Assembly: GCF_014305155.1 (NCBI RefSeq)
Contig: NZ_JACRUK010000002.1
Coordinates: 1 to 35,140, forward strand
DNA from: Flavobacterium muglaense
Lineage (GTDB): Bacteria; Bacteroidota; Bacteroidia; Flavobacteriales; Flavobacteriaceae
Direction: 5' to 3'
Length of the DNA stretch: 35,140 nucleotides
Shown: positions 7,815 through 16,850 of the stretch, piece after piece
How positions within the stretch are numbered: the stretch's first letter is position 1
Layout of the letters: every line of letters starts with the position of its first letter
Notes under the pieces: generated by a model
What the model saw: the letters and a program-made list of their open reading frames with translations, nothing else
The model's database searches: none
Told to the model about the DNA's origin: nothing
Translations under genes and position numbers: made by a program

Positions 7815-10052
7815 CTATTCAGGGAATAAAGAATTCATTAATTTATTGTTTCCTACGATCCATAAAATATCATCTTTTTGAAGTACAATATTGGATTCAG
7901 GATTTAGTATTCGTTGCCCATTACGTTCAATTCCTACCAGTAAACCATTCGTTCGTTCCCTAAGTTTTGATTGTCCTACGCTTATTCCAATGAATTCGGC
8001 GTTATTCAATTCGATCTGTTTTAAAACAAGGTTATTGTCTGCTTTTGTAGGTTCTTTAATTTCGTTTACCTTCAAATACTTAGAAAATTGTTCTACTTGT
8101 TCATCGGTACCAATGACGCAAATCTCGTCACCTGGAAACAGACGTTCTAGTTTGTTTGGAATTTGAATGGTCAATTCACCACGTTTTATAAAAGCAATAT
8201 TGATCCCCAGATCTTCTCGAACTTGCAATTCACGCAACGTTTTTCCTGCCAAATTGGATTCGGCAGCAATTTCAAATGTTGACATATGCCCGTCCCAAGG
8301 CGTTAAATTTGCATGGCGGCGGTCTACTTTTTTTATTTCTCTGTTGTTGAGGTTTTTCAAAAAGTGATTTTCAATTTTATGATACTGTGCATGCAGTTGC
8401 TTTGGAAAAAAGAAATACAACGTAACCGATGCTACCAAAGCAAAGAAGGCAATAATAGGGGAGAAGAAAATATTCAATAAAAATCCAATGTAAAACAAAG
8501 CAAGCCCCATTCTAAAAAAGATCATCATCAATATAGGTCCACGGTATTTACGTTCTTTATATAGCGCATCTACTTGCTCTACTGCAACACGGCGCAACGA
8601 TAATGCCCATAAAAATGGCGAAATAACAATAATAGTAATTAAGGCGGCAATCGCGTTTCCAAATTTATTATCAGCCACTAAGGGTAAAATATAATTTGCC
8701 GATAGTAAGATGACCGATGTGATAATAATCGTGTTTAAAATAATTTGCATTAAGTACGCACGTATAACAATTTGCCAAGTACTAACGGCGCGTATAGCTT
8801 GCGCATTAGTACTATAACGAGCAATATTTTTTAACCATTTTTTAGGCAATTTTCTTTCTAATATTTCCGAAAAAGGTACCGCCATCTTTACCATAAAAGG
8901 TGTTGTAAATGTTGTAATTGCAGATACCGCCACAACGATAGGGTATAAAAACGAACTCGTCACATGCATTGACATTCCTAGCGTCGCAATAATAAATGAG
9001 AACTCCCCAATTTGCGACAAACTCATTCCTGTTTGTACCGATTGTTTCAAAGGTTGCCCTGATATTAAAGCACCAATAGTCGAACTGATCGATTGACCAA
9101 AAATGGTCACAAAAGTCAGGATCATTACTGGTACAGCATGTTCGTACAATGTAACAGGATCAATTAACATCCCAACAGATACAAAGAAAATAGCACCAAA
9201 TAAATCTTTTACGGGTTTTACTAGATGTTCAATATGCTCGGCTTGCGTGGTTTCGGCAATGATGGATCCCATGATAAAAGCACCCAAAGCAGGTGAAAAA
9301 CCAACATTTGAAGCCAGCATTACCATCATCAAGCAAAGCGCAAGCGAGATAATTAATAGCATTTCATCGGTTAATAAGTCTTTTGCTTTTTTTAATAAAG
9401 AAGGAATAAAGAAGATTCCACCAATGAACCAAGCGGTCAAAAAGAATACAAGTTTTAAAACCGACATTAATAATTCGGTACCCGAAAATTTCTGACTTAC
9501 CGCTACAGTAGATAGTAAAACCATCATTAAAATGGCAACAATATCTTGAACAATCAGCGATCCAATTACGATTCCGGCAAACTTCTTTGCTTTTACGCCC
9601 AGTTCGTCAAAGGTTTTGAGGATGATCGTTGTCGAGGAAATCGAGAGGATCACTCCTAGAAAAATCGAGTCCATTTGGCCCCAGCCCATCCATTTCCCTA
9701 CAAGAAAACCCATTAAAACCATCGTAACAATTTGTGTGACGGCAGTAATAGAGGCAGTTCCGCCCACCTTCATTAATTTCTTAAAGCTAAATTCGAGCCC
9801 TAGGCTAAATAGTAAAATAATTACCCCAATCTCGGCCCAAACCTCGACACTCTTAATGTCCTTAACTGATGGGAAAAAGTCAAAGTGATTTCCAGCCAAA
9901 AAACCCGCAATAAGATACCCCAAAACCAATGGTTGTTTCAGTTTCTTAAATATTAAAACGGCAATCCCTGCCGTCATCAGGATCAATCCTAAGTCGGTAA
10001 TAAGTGGTTCAAGATGCGTGCTCGTTTCGGCTACTGTTGCTGCGGTACTCAT
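7815..10052 (-). CDS. CPA2/KefB-type cation:proton antiporter with two TrkA-C domains
   Basis: A 745-residue inner-membrane protein. Residues about 15-400 form the Na+/H+ exchanger-type core with some 12 membrane segments, including VLGYLIAGFLAGNHFDFFP, GVILLFSLGLEFSFKKL and ALGAFIMGSIIAE. A second hydrophobic block lies at about 435-560. The cytoplasmic tail holds two TrkA-C/RCK_C-like modules, at about 598-668 (FEIAAESNLAGKTLREL to FPGDEICVIGT) and 672-745 (FIGISVGQSKLRERTNG to LQKDDILWIVGN). No Rossmann RCK_N domain is seen between core and tail, unlike E. coli KefB/KefC. Ion probably K+ or Na+. A structured leader lies directly upstream. Confidence 0.88.
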   Translation of the reverse strand: MSTAATVAETSTHLEPLITDLGLILMTAGIAVLIFKKLKQPLVLGYLIAGFLAGNHFDFFPSVKDIKSVEVWAEIGVIILLFSLGLEFSFKKLMKVGGTASITAVTQIVTMVLMGFLVGKWMGWGQMDSIFLGVILSISSTTIILKTFDELGVKAKKFAGIVIGSLIVQDIVAILMMVLLSTVAVSQKFSGTELLMSVLKLVFFLTAWFIGGIFFIPSLLKKAKDLLTDEMLLIISLALCLMMVMLASNVGFSPALGAFIMGSIIAETTQAEHIEHLVKPVKDLFGAIFFVSVGMLIDPVTLYEHAVPVMILTFVTIFGQSISSTIGALISGQPLKQSVQTGMSLSQIGEFSFIIATLGMSMHVTSSFLYPIVVAVSAITTFTTPFMVKMAVPFSEILERKLPKKWLKNIARYSTNAQAIRAVSTWQIVIRAYLMQIILNTIIITSVILLSANYILPLVADNKFGNAIAALITIIVISPFLWALSLRRVAVEQVDALYKERKYRGPILMMIFFRMGLALFYIGFLLNIFFSPIIAFFALVASVTLYFFFPKQLHAQYHKIENHFLKNLNNREIKKVDRRHANLTPWDGHMSTFEIAAESNLAGKTLRELQVREDLGINIAFIKRGELTIQIPNKLERLFPGDEICVIGTDEQVEQFSKYLKVNEIKEPTKADNNLVLKQIELNNAEFIGISVGQSKLRERTNGLLVGIERNGQRILNPESNIVLQKDDILWIVGNNKLMNSLFPE

Positions 10053-10064
10053 AATATATTGTTG

Positions 10065-10205
10065 TAGCTATTCCAGCTTTTCATTTCAAGCTAGTGGTCA
10101 CAAAACTTTTTTATTAGGCATGTTCAGGAGTTTCCTTTGGTCACTCTGCCCACTGCCATAAAAATAGTTTTCTTCCCGCTAGGCTTTCCATTACAATCTG
10201 GGCTA
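10065..10205 (-). ncRNA. Structured leader candidate (Flavo-1-like core) in front of the antiporter gene
   Basis: Read on the minus strand, the basal helix is TAGC-CCAG paired with CTGG-AATA-GCTA, where AATA bulges out. Next come a 15-nt and a 14-nt strand (ATTGTAATGGAAAGC; CTTGAAATGAAAAG), then a long apical arm. The arm pairs CTAGcGG with CCaCTAG, AAAACT with AGTTTT, TTTTTAT with ATAAAAA and GGC with GCC, and carries a small AGGA-aac-TCCT hairpin. The same basal fold occurs at 23,725-23,804 with compensatory changes. The 3' helix strand ends 12 nt before the antiporter ATG. The name rests on memory of the Flavobacteria Flavo-1 RNA consensus; the fold itself is read from the sequence. Confidence 0.5.
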
Positions 10206-10260
10206 GTTATGATTGTATTTATTAATTTCGTTTTTTGAACCTCAAAAGGAGCAATTCAAA

Positions 10261-10290
10261 AAAAAAGCTATCGATAAAGATAGCTTTTTT
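10261..10290 (-). terminator. Intrinsic terminator between purB and the antiporter gene
   Basis: AAAAAAGCTATC (10261-10272), loop GATAAA, GATAGCTTTTTT (10279-10290): a perfect 12-bp stem with A/T runs. It lies in the 332-bp gap downstream of the purB stop on the minus strand. The rest of that gap holds the structured leader; I see no gene in it. Confidence 0.85.
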
Positions 10291-10384
10291 CAAAGATTAT
10301 TTTTCTATAATTTGAACGTTTTGGCCAGTTTTGCCATATTCAAAAAAATAGAAACCTAGAATTTGCAATTTTGCGCATTCTCTT

Positions 10385-11731
10385 TTAGATTCCTAAGAAA
10401 TTACTTGGTGTAATTTTCATTAATTCAGCTTTTATTTCTTCAGAAACATCAAGTGTTGCTATAAAACCATGAATCGCTTTTTTATCAATTGCTTCATTAG
10501 TTCTTGTCAATCCTTTTAATGCTTCGTACGGATTTGGATAAGCCTCACGACGTAAAATCGTCTGGATTGCCTCTGCAACTACTGCCCAGTTTTTCTCTAA
10601 ATCCTCGTGAAATTTAGATTCGTTCAATAGTAATTTGTTCAATCCTTTCAAAGTAGCTTCAAAGCCTATGATCGTGTGACCAATTGGCACACCTACATTT
10701 CTTAAAACAGTACTATCTGTTAAATCACGTTGCAATCTTGACAACGGTAATTTTGCCGAAAGGTGCTCAAAAATAGCGTTTGCTATTCCTAAATTTCCTT
10801 CTGAGTTTTCAAAATCAATTGGGTTAACCTTATGTGGCATAGCCGATGAACCAATTTCTCCTGCTTTGATTTTTTGCTTGAAATATTCCATTGAAACATA
10901 CGTCCAAATATCTCTATCTAAGTCAATTATTATGGTGTTGATCCTTTTTAAAGCGTCAAAAAACGCTGCAAAGTGATCGTAATGTTCTATTTGTGTTGTT
11001 GGGAAGGAGTGGTGTAAACCTAAGATGTCTTCAACAAATTTACCTCCAAATTGTTTCCAGTCAATCTGTGGGTAGGCTACATGATGTGCATTGTAATTTC
11101 CTGTTGCTCCACCAAATTTAGCGGCAAACGGAATATTAAATAACAAACGCATTTGCTCTTCAAGACGCTCTACAAAAACACCAATTTCTTTCCCCAAACG
11201 AGTAGGTGAGGCCGGTTGTCCGTGTGTACGCGCTAGCATAGGGATATCCTTCCATTCAATGCTTAATTCTTTCAATTTTGAAGTTAGCGTAATCAATGAA
11301 GGCATGTATACTTTCTCAAACGCTTCTTTTGTCGATAGCGGAATCGCAGTATTGTTGATATCTTGTGAAGTTAATCCAAAATGGATGAACTCTTTGTATT
11401 GTGATAAACCTAGTTTTTCAAAAGCGTCTTTGATAAAGTATTCCACCGCTTTTACATCGTGGTTGGTTACTTTTTCTGTTTCTTTAATCCAAAGGGCATC
11501 TTCAGTAGAAAAGTTTTTGTAAATGTTGCGTAAGCTTTCAAATAAATCCGAATTTACCCCTGCAAGTTGCGGCAACGGCACTTGGCACAAAGCAATGAAA
11601 TATTCAATTTCAACTAATACGCGGTATTTGATTAAAGCTTCTTCTGAGAAAAATGGAGCTAAAGAAAGGGTTTTACTTCTATATCTTCCATCAATTGGAG
11701 AAATAGCATTCAATTCGTTTAAAGTAGTCAT
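10385..11731 (-). CDS. purB: Adenylosuccinate lyase
   Basis: Cleaves adenylosuccinate to AMP and SAICAR to AICAR in purine synthesis, releasing fumarate. The 448-residue protein belongs to the fumarase/aspartase superfamily: NAISPIDGRYRSK at the start, TNHDVKAVEYFIK, HFGLTSQDINNTA, ARTHGQPASPTRLGKE, and the signature loop GSSAMPHKVNPIDFENSEGN with the catalytic Ser. An in-frame ATG at 11779 exists, but the conserved start MTTLNELNAISPIDGRY and a TATATTTG box at 11764-11757 support the ATG at 11731. It follows the sirtuin gene by 68 bp. Confidence 0.96.
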   Translation of the reverse strand: MTTLNELNAISPIDGRYRSKTLSLAPFFSEEALIKYRVLVEIEYFIALCQVPLPQLAGVNSDLFESLRNIYKNFSTEDALWIKETEKVTNHDVKAVEYFIKDAFEKLGLSQYKEFIHFGLTSQDINNTAIPLSTKEAFEKVYMPSLITLTSKLKELSIEWKDIPMLARTHGQPASPTRLGKEIGVFVERLEEQMRLLFNIPFAAKFGGATGNYNAHHVAYPQIDWKQFGGKFVEDILGLHHSFPTTQIEHYDHFAAFFDALKRINTIIIDLDRDIWTYVSMEYFKQKIKAGEIGSSAMPHKVNPIDFENSEGNLGIANAIFEHLSAKLPLSRLQRDLTDSTVLRNVGVPIGHTIIGFEATLKGLNKLLLNESKFHEDLEKNWAVVAEAIQTILRREAYPNPYEALKGLTRTNEAIDKKAIHGFIATLDVSEEIKAELMKITPSNFLGI

Positions 11732-11756
11732 TGTTGTGTTATTTATTGGAAAAGCA

Positions 11757-11764
11757 CAAATATA
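11757..11764 (-). promoter_or_regulatory. -7 promoter box for purB
   Basis: TATATTTG on the minus strand, 25 nt before the purB ATG at 11731. It lies downstream of the sirtuin stop codon and indicates that purB has its own promoter. Confidence 0.5.
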
Positions 11765-11799
11765 AACCTTTAAAGGCAATTTATAAAAGGAATATTTTT

Positions 11800-12492
11800 T
11801 TAAATAAACTCAAATAGTACATTTTTTAATTGTTTCATACCTTCTGAAGCAATTTCCGGAATTAGATGCAATGGATTCCTTAAATTTTTAATACTAATAG
11901 GCTTGGGGTCTATGTAATAAAGGGGTGTTGTTGCTCTCGTAAAATCAATTAATCCTGCTGCAGGATAGACTTGTAATGAAGTACCAATTACTGCAAAAAA
12001 ATCAGCAGTTTCAGTAAGTTCAACAGCTTTTTCAAGTGCTGGAACTTCCTCACCAAACCATACAATATGCGGACGCAATTGCTGTTGCTGTAAATCAAAA
12101 TCGCCAAAATTCAAATCCTCGGTCCAATCTAGAATGTAATTGGGGTTTACAGTGCTTCGCACTTTTAATAACTCACCATGCAAGTGTAAAACATTGGTAC
12201 TTCCAGCGCGTTCATGCAAATCATCTACGTTTTGCGTAATGATCTGCACATCAAAATCTAGTTCTAATTCGGCCAAGATATAATGCGCAGCATTGGGCGT
12301 AACTTCCTTAAGTTGTTTGCGTCTTTGGTTGTAGAAATCCAGTACTAAGGCAGGGTTTTTATGCCAGCCTTCAGGCGTAGCGACATCCATTACATTATGT
12401 CCTTCCCAGAGTCCGTCGCTGTCTCGAAAGGTCTTGATACCACTTTCGGCGCTAATTCCAGCTCCTGTCAAAACCACTAATTTCTTTTTCAT
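11800..12492 (-). CDS. cobB: SIR2 family NAD-dependent protein deacylase, cysteine-free
   Basis: A 230-residue class III-like sirtuin removing acyl groups from protein lysines with NAD. NAD-binding GAGISAESGI is at residues 10-19, TFRDSDGLWEG follows, QNVDDLHERAG is at 87-97, the catalytic His is in HLHGEL (about residue 105), and IGTSLQVYPAA comes later. Tyr54 and Arg57 in FYNQRR form the YxxR pair associated with succinyl/acidic acyl preference in SIRT5/CobB. No cysteine appears anywhere in the protein, so the zinc-binding four-Cys module is absent. The region where it belongs (VRSTVNPNYILDWTEDLNFGD) is retained. It lies just upstream of purB. Confidence 0.92.
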   Translation of the reverse strand: MKKKLVVLTGAGISAESGIKTFRDSDGLWEGHNVMDVATPEGWHKNPALVLDFYNQRRKQLKEVTPNAAHYILAELELDFDVQIITQNVDDLHERAGSTNVLHLHGELLKVRSTVNPNYILDWTEDLNFGDFDLQQQQLRPHIVWFGEEVPALEKAVELTETADFFAVIGTSLQVYPAAGLIDFTRATTPLYYIDPKPISIKNLRNPLHLIPEIASEGMKQLKNVLFEFI

Positions 12493-12552
12493 TGTTTCCT
12501 TTTTGTTTTGAGATAGTGGTACGAAACTATTACTTTATTTTAAAATCTTGCT

Positions 12553-12560
12553 TAAATTTG
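12553..12560 (+). promoter_or_regulatory. -7 promoter box for the small exported-protein gene
   Basis: TAAATTTG fits TAnnTTTG and ends 18 nt before the ATG at 12579. Confidence 0.45.
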
Positions 12561-12578
12561 GATTAAAAATAATACAAA

Positions 12579-12956
12579 ATGAATCCGTTATATAAATTAT
12601 TCTTTTTGTCTCTTGTACTAAGTTCATCTGTTGCTTGTGCGCAGAACAGTAAATTGCAACTAGACAAAAATGAATTTAGAAACGACTCCATAGTTTTAAA
12701 TGGCACGTTTTTTAAGATCAACAAATTTTCGTACGACTTCTCAAAGCTAGATAAACCTTTTTCTATCTACAATCCTCATCCAGGATTTAATTCAGTTGTG
12801 GCTTCTCGTAGTTATTATTCATTTACGAATACGACCCGTTTGCTTAGCTATGAGATGAAAAATATAGAAAAAAAGCCCATTTTTCCTGATGTAAAAAAAG
12901 TCACTTTAGGTGAAGCGGTATTTTTGCAGGTCATGAACTCCATTTTTGACAAATAA
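12579..12956 (+). CDS. Small exported protein of unknown function
   Basis: A 125-residue protein I do not recognise. It begins with a Sec signal peptide (MNPLYKLFFLSLVLSSSVACAQ). The Cys before AQ makes a lipoprotein possible, although SVAC is not a good lipobox. The mature part is short and polar with alternating aromatic residues (KFSYDFSKLDKPFSIYNPHPGF), which suggests a small beta-rich domain. It has its own -7 box. It is divergent from the sirtuin gene and convergent with the DUF2339 gene. Confidence 0.7.
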   Translation: MNPLYKLFFLSLVLSSSVACAQNSKLQLDKNEFRNDSIVLNGTFFKINKFSYDFSKLDKPFSIYNPHPGFNSVVASRSYYSFTNTTRLLSYEMKNIEKKPIFPDVKKVTLGEAVFLQVMNSIFDK

Positions 12957-12984
12957 AAAAAACAGCATTTTATTGCCGAGCATT

Positions 12985-13011
12985 GTACAAATATTTTTTC
13001 ATTTTTTGTAC
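12985..13011. terminator. Weak hairpin between convergent genes
   Basis: GTACAAA (12985-12991) and TTTGTAC (13005-13011) form a 7-bp stem with a 13-nt T-rich loop. It lies between the exported-protein gene and the DUF2339 gene. It has no strong trailing T-run, so terminator activity is uncertain. Confidence 0.3.
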
Positions 13012-13045
13012 CGCTTACTTTGCAGTGAAATATAGAATTCTAGGC

Positions 13046-16000
13046 TTAGTCAAAACGGTCTTTGTATTTTTTAAATAAACTATTCATCACTAATAATACG
13101 ATTCCCACACCTAGCAATACTAAGGCTCTAATCAAGAAATCAGAATTAGATAAATCGAAGAACATTAATCGTACAACACAAATTCCGACTAAGGATAGCG
13201 ACACGTATCTAAAATATTTTTCCTTGAGTGCTATTCCTAAAATTAGTAAGCCTAAGGCTTCTAGAATCCAAAAGAATGTTAGTATTCCTTTATCAAAAGT
13301 CAAGTATAAAAAGCAACCGATACTCAAGGTAGCAGGGTAGATTAATAGACTGTTTTTTAGATCAAATTTCTCCATCCATTTGTATGCTAGGTAAATATAA
13401 GACGCTATCAACGCAAATATCAAAAGGTAGATGGCTAAGAATTTGCTTTCGAAAAAATTAAAACTCAAAAAACCCAAATGCAAGTTGGCTAGTAAATAGT
13501 AAATGATACTAATGTTTTTGTTTTTCGAGATTTGACGGTGGTACAAATACAAATTCATTATCGCTGTGGCTGCCCAAAAAACGGGTAACCATTTATGTGG
13601 CAACTGTGAGAACATGATAAGAGAAAGCCAGATGTTGAGAACAATTTGGTAATTATTTTTCAGCGAGTCGTTTGTTTCTTTTTTATTCAAGAAAAGAGCA
13701 AGTACTAAGCCAAGTGCTACACTTCCTAGTTGTACACTCCAGTCTATAGCTGTAAACGAATTCATATTACTAAAACTATAAAGTAAGGATACAACAATTG
13801 CTAGTGTGGCAATGACATACAATAATTGGTATTTTACTTTTATGAAATTAGTGCTAATGAGTCCGAAATTAAGTAAACTCAATACCATGAATAAAGCGGG
13901 GAGGTACGAAAATTGTACTTGGATAAAAAGCAATACCACAATCCATAGGTTTTGAATGTATGGTAGGCTAGTGGTAATGCTTTGGTCTTTGCGGTCTTTG
14001 TTTTTAAATTGTAAATAGTAGTAAACAATGGATAGCGCAACAGTTGCGGCTTGAGTTGTATACTGGAGCACTTTATTTGTTGCGTTATAATTTACTGCAG
14101 CTAGATAAACAGTCATAATGATGCCTCCTAATAGCAATAGATATGAATAGAGATTAAAGCGCTTGAATTCGGTTAATTTTTGAAAAGCAATGCAGAAAAT
14201 AAGAGCAAATACAGCCAAGTACATAGAAATATAGTCATTTGCTAAGCACGTAAATCCAAATACTAAAACATTAAAAATAAGTAGCTCCGAATTAAATAAA
14301 TTAAGGTTTGTCCATTGTGGGCTAGTTTCAGCGCTTTTGTTTCGTAGTCTTTTTGCAAATAACACATAAATTTGAATAGTGGAGAGTCCGATGCAAGTCA
14401 ATGCAATTTCTGGATTGGTTAAAGCGGGTGTTTTGTACAAGAATAATGCACTAGCTAGGATCGTAAATAAAAAATAAAGTAAATATAAAACTGTTTCATT
14501 AATGGCTATTAAGCTTTTCTTCTTGTAGTTGATCCACAAAAATTCATGATTCAGTACAGCTATTGCTGCTAGACTAAAGACCTGTAAAATGGTATGGTCA
14601 CCAAGGTATTTGTAAACCAGCACAAAAAGTACGGCATTGGCACCAATAATACCCATAAAACGGATGATGAAATCGTTGTTAAACCAGTTTTTCTGTTGCC
14701 AGTTGTATGCAATAACGACTAATAATCCAAGAGCAAAAGCAAAATCATAATTCGATTTGTGTTGCAAGTTAATTGTAGCAACGGTGATGCCAATACTCAA
14801 ACAGTAGAAGATCATTCGACCAAGATCGAAAGTATTGTTTTTAAATTTATTTTGTAAAAAGCACCAACTTACTGCAATAAAAAATAAAACGGTCACAAAT
14901 AAATTGTGCAGTAATTCGGCATTGGTTTGAAAAAGTAATAGGATGCATAATGCAATTGCTAGGATTCCGTTTAAGCTTAAACTGTATTTCTCATCGAGTA
15001 TATCAATGGATAGAAATTCTTTTTTGATCGAAGAAAAAACAGGAACAGCTAGTGCCATAATAGAAAGTACAATCATGGTCGCTAATGCACTTGTAATTTG
15101 AGCATCTTCGAAGGATTTACTGATGAGTAAAATGCTAAAGAATAGTAAGCCAGCTGCTGCAAATTGATTGATAACAAAGAATATTTTATACAATAAAGTT
15201 TCTTTGTTTTTATAGAGAACAAATAAACACACCAGTATCAAGGCGTATAAAATACAAGCGATAATGTCTATGCCCACTTTCCAGTCATTCAACATAATTA
15301 TGCTTAAAGCCAATAGGATAAACGAAACCATGCCGTCTAAGTGATACAACCAATATACCTTTTTCTTTCGAGCTTTTAGAGCAATAAAGAAACACAGAAT
15401 AGCGCCTATAAACAATACGAAGGTTTTAAAATGACTACCTGTAGCATGCAATAGCAAACCAACGGCAAATAAAAGCCAATTCGTCAAATGAGTGATAAAT
15501 GCGGCTCGATCAAAAACAGTGTTTTCATAAACGGATCGGTATTGCATAAATAGGCAACTTGCGGCAACAGTTATTATGCCAATGATGGCTAAAATATTTT
15601 CGGTGGCTGATAGTTTTGTTCCTTGTGCATTGAACCAAATATCAAATATGATAAAGGCGCTAATAACCACCAATAAATGAAATTCCCACTTTTCCTTGTA
15701 CGAGAGCGCAATACCAATTGTGGCAGTGATGGCTGCTAATATAAAAGTAGTTACTGTCTTTTCTGGAATAACACAGAGTATCAAAATACTCAGAATGACA
15801 TGGAGCGAAAGGAAAGTTTGTTTTTTTATAATGTACCCAATGTATAAATTGAGACCTATTCCTACTGCAATTAGTCCGTAGCCGGCAACAGAATTAGTTA
15901 TAAAGGACAAAGCAGGAATTTGGGAAGCCCCGTAACAACCAAACAAAAACAAACTTGCTCCTGCACTACGAAGCCATAATCCTGTTGTGACCCATTTTTC

Positions 16001-16654
16001 TTTTTTCTGAAGAAAATAGTAGGCACCCATAAGGATACCTGCATACAACCATAAAATTAAAATACGAAATAAAGGGGATACCTTTAAGGCAGTATAAATA
16101 CTTAAATAACCTATTCCTAATACCATGATGCCTGTTCCTAGAATTCCAGTCCAGTTGTCGGCAAATTGTTTTTCGGCTTGTTTTATAAATTTAGAAAAAG
16201 CACTTTCTACATATTCTTTTTCTACAATAGGAGCTATTTCTGGAGTATAAGTGCTTTCTTCGGCTGTGAATTCATGATAATTTTCAAAATCAATAACTGA
16301 TTCTTCTATTTTGAAAGTTTCTGGTTCAATTGATGTAAAGGCAGCTGGTTCATATTCTTCGATGGCATCTGCTACAGGAATTATCTCTTCAATTATTGGA
16401 ATTGCAACGGGTTCAGGAACGAGCGGAATTTCGGGTTCAAGTGGTTCTTCAATGACTGATATATGTGGGGCTGTGGCAGCTGTTTTTGCTGCAACAAGTT
16501 GTTTCAGTGTCTCTATTTCTTCCTTTATAGTCGCATTTTGCTGACTGTATCTATCTATGGTGTCTTTGATGGAATCATTGTCTTTTTTTAAATCAGTGTA
16601 TTTATTGTATAATACAAATATGCATGCTGCTAAAATAAAAACTATAATTTCCAT
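13046..16654 (-). CDS. Giant DUF2339 multi-pass membrane protein
   Basis: A 1202-residue protein. An N-terminal membrane helix (IIVFILAACIFVLYN) is followed by a short coiled coil (about residues 20-55) and a Glu/Pro-rich linker to about residue 150. From about 165 to the end there are some thirty or more hydrophobic helices with very short loops. The opening of the membrane block, ENWTGILGTGIMVLGIGYL-like in style, and GALIMGAYYF-type segments fit the DUF2339 predicted membrane protein family. The function of this family is unknown. The polytopic core resembles polymer-handling membrane proteins in shape only. It has no operon partner and is divergent from trmH. Confidence 0.78.
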   Translation of the reverse strand: MEIIVFILAACIFVLYNKYTDLKKDNDSIKDTIDRYSQQNATIKEEIETLKQLVAAKTAATAPHISVIEEPLEPEIPLVPEPVAIPIIEEIIPVADAIEEYEPAAFTSIEPETFKIEESVIDFENYHEFTAEESTYTPEIAPIVEKEYVESAFSKFIKQAEKQFADNWTGILGTGIMVLGIGYLSIYTALKVSPLFRILILWLYAGILMGAYYFLQKKEKWVTTGLWLRSAGASLFLFGCYGASQIPALSFITNSVAGYGLIAVGIGLNLYIGYIIKKQTFLSLHVILSILILCVIPEKTVTTFILAAITATIGIALSYKEKWEFHLLVVISAFIIFDIWFNAQGTKLSATENILAIIGIITVAASCLFMQYRSVYENTVFDRAAFITHLTNWLLFAVGLLLHATGSHFKTFVLFIGAILCFFIALKARKKKVYWLYHLDGMVSFILLALSIIMLNDWKVGIDIIACILYALILVCLFVLYKNKETLLYKIFFVINQFAAAGLLFFSILLISKSFEDAQITSALATMIVLSIMALAVPVFSSIKKEFLSIDILDEKYSLSLNGILAIALCILLLFQTNAELLHNLFVTVLFFIAVSWCFLQNKFKNNTFDLGRMIFYCLSIGITVATINLQHKSNYDFAFALGLLVVIAYNWQQKNWFNNDFIIRFMGIIGANAVLFVLVYKYLGDHTILQVFSLAAIAVLNHEFLWINYKKKSLIAINETVLYLLYFLFTILASALFLYKTPALTNPEIALTCIGLSTIQIYVLFAKRLRNKSAETSPQWTNLNLFNSELLIFNVLVFGFTCLANDYISMYLAVFALIFCIAFQKLTEFKRFNLYSYLLLLGGIIMTVYLAAVNYNATNKVLQYTTQAATVALSIVYYYLQFKNKDRKDQSITTSLPYIQNLWIVVLLFIQVQFSYLPALFMVLSLLNFGLISTNFIKVKYQLLYVIATLAIVVSLLYSFSNMNSFTAIDWSVQLGSVALGLVLALFLNKKETNDSLKNNYQIVLNIWLSLIMFSQLPHKWLPVFWAATAIMNLYLYHRQISKNKNISIIYYLLANLHLGFLSFNFFESKFLAIYLLIFALIASYIYLAYKWMEKFDLKNSLLIYPATLSIGCFLYLTFDKGILTFFWILEALGLLILGIALKEKYFRYVSLSLVGICVVRLMFFDLSNSDFLIRALVLLGVGIVLLVMNSLFKKYKDRFD

Positions 16655-16825
16655 AAATACCCAATTTGGTTGATGCCAAATATAAGTATTAAAAAGGTTA
16701 CAAAAGTAATTTGTTTAAAGAGTCGTTACTGTTGTTTTTCATTCGAACCTAAAATTCGAATTGCTTGTAATTTTAATTTTTACAAGAGTAAATGGGTGAA
16801 TTGGTGGCTATTTTTTCTTTTTTAC

Positions 16826-16833
16826 TATTTTTG
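16826..16833 (+). promoter_or_regulatory. -7 promoter box for trmH
   Basis: TATTTTTG lies 17 nt before the trmH ATG, with a TTG at 16801-16803 upstream (22-nt spacing). Confidence 0.5.
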
Positions 16834-16850
16834 CAGCAAATAAAACAACT

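Noticed and set aside
10065..10205. ydaO/c-di-AMP, M-box or cobalamin riboswitch, or RNase P or SRP RNA
   Set aside because: None of their conserved core sequences could be found in the element on either strand.
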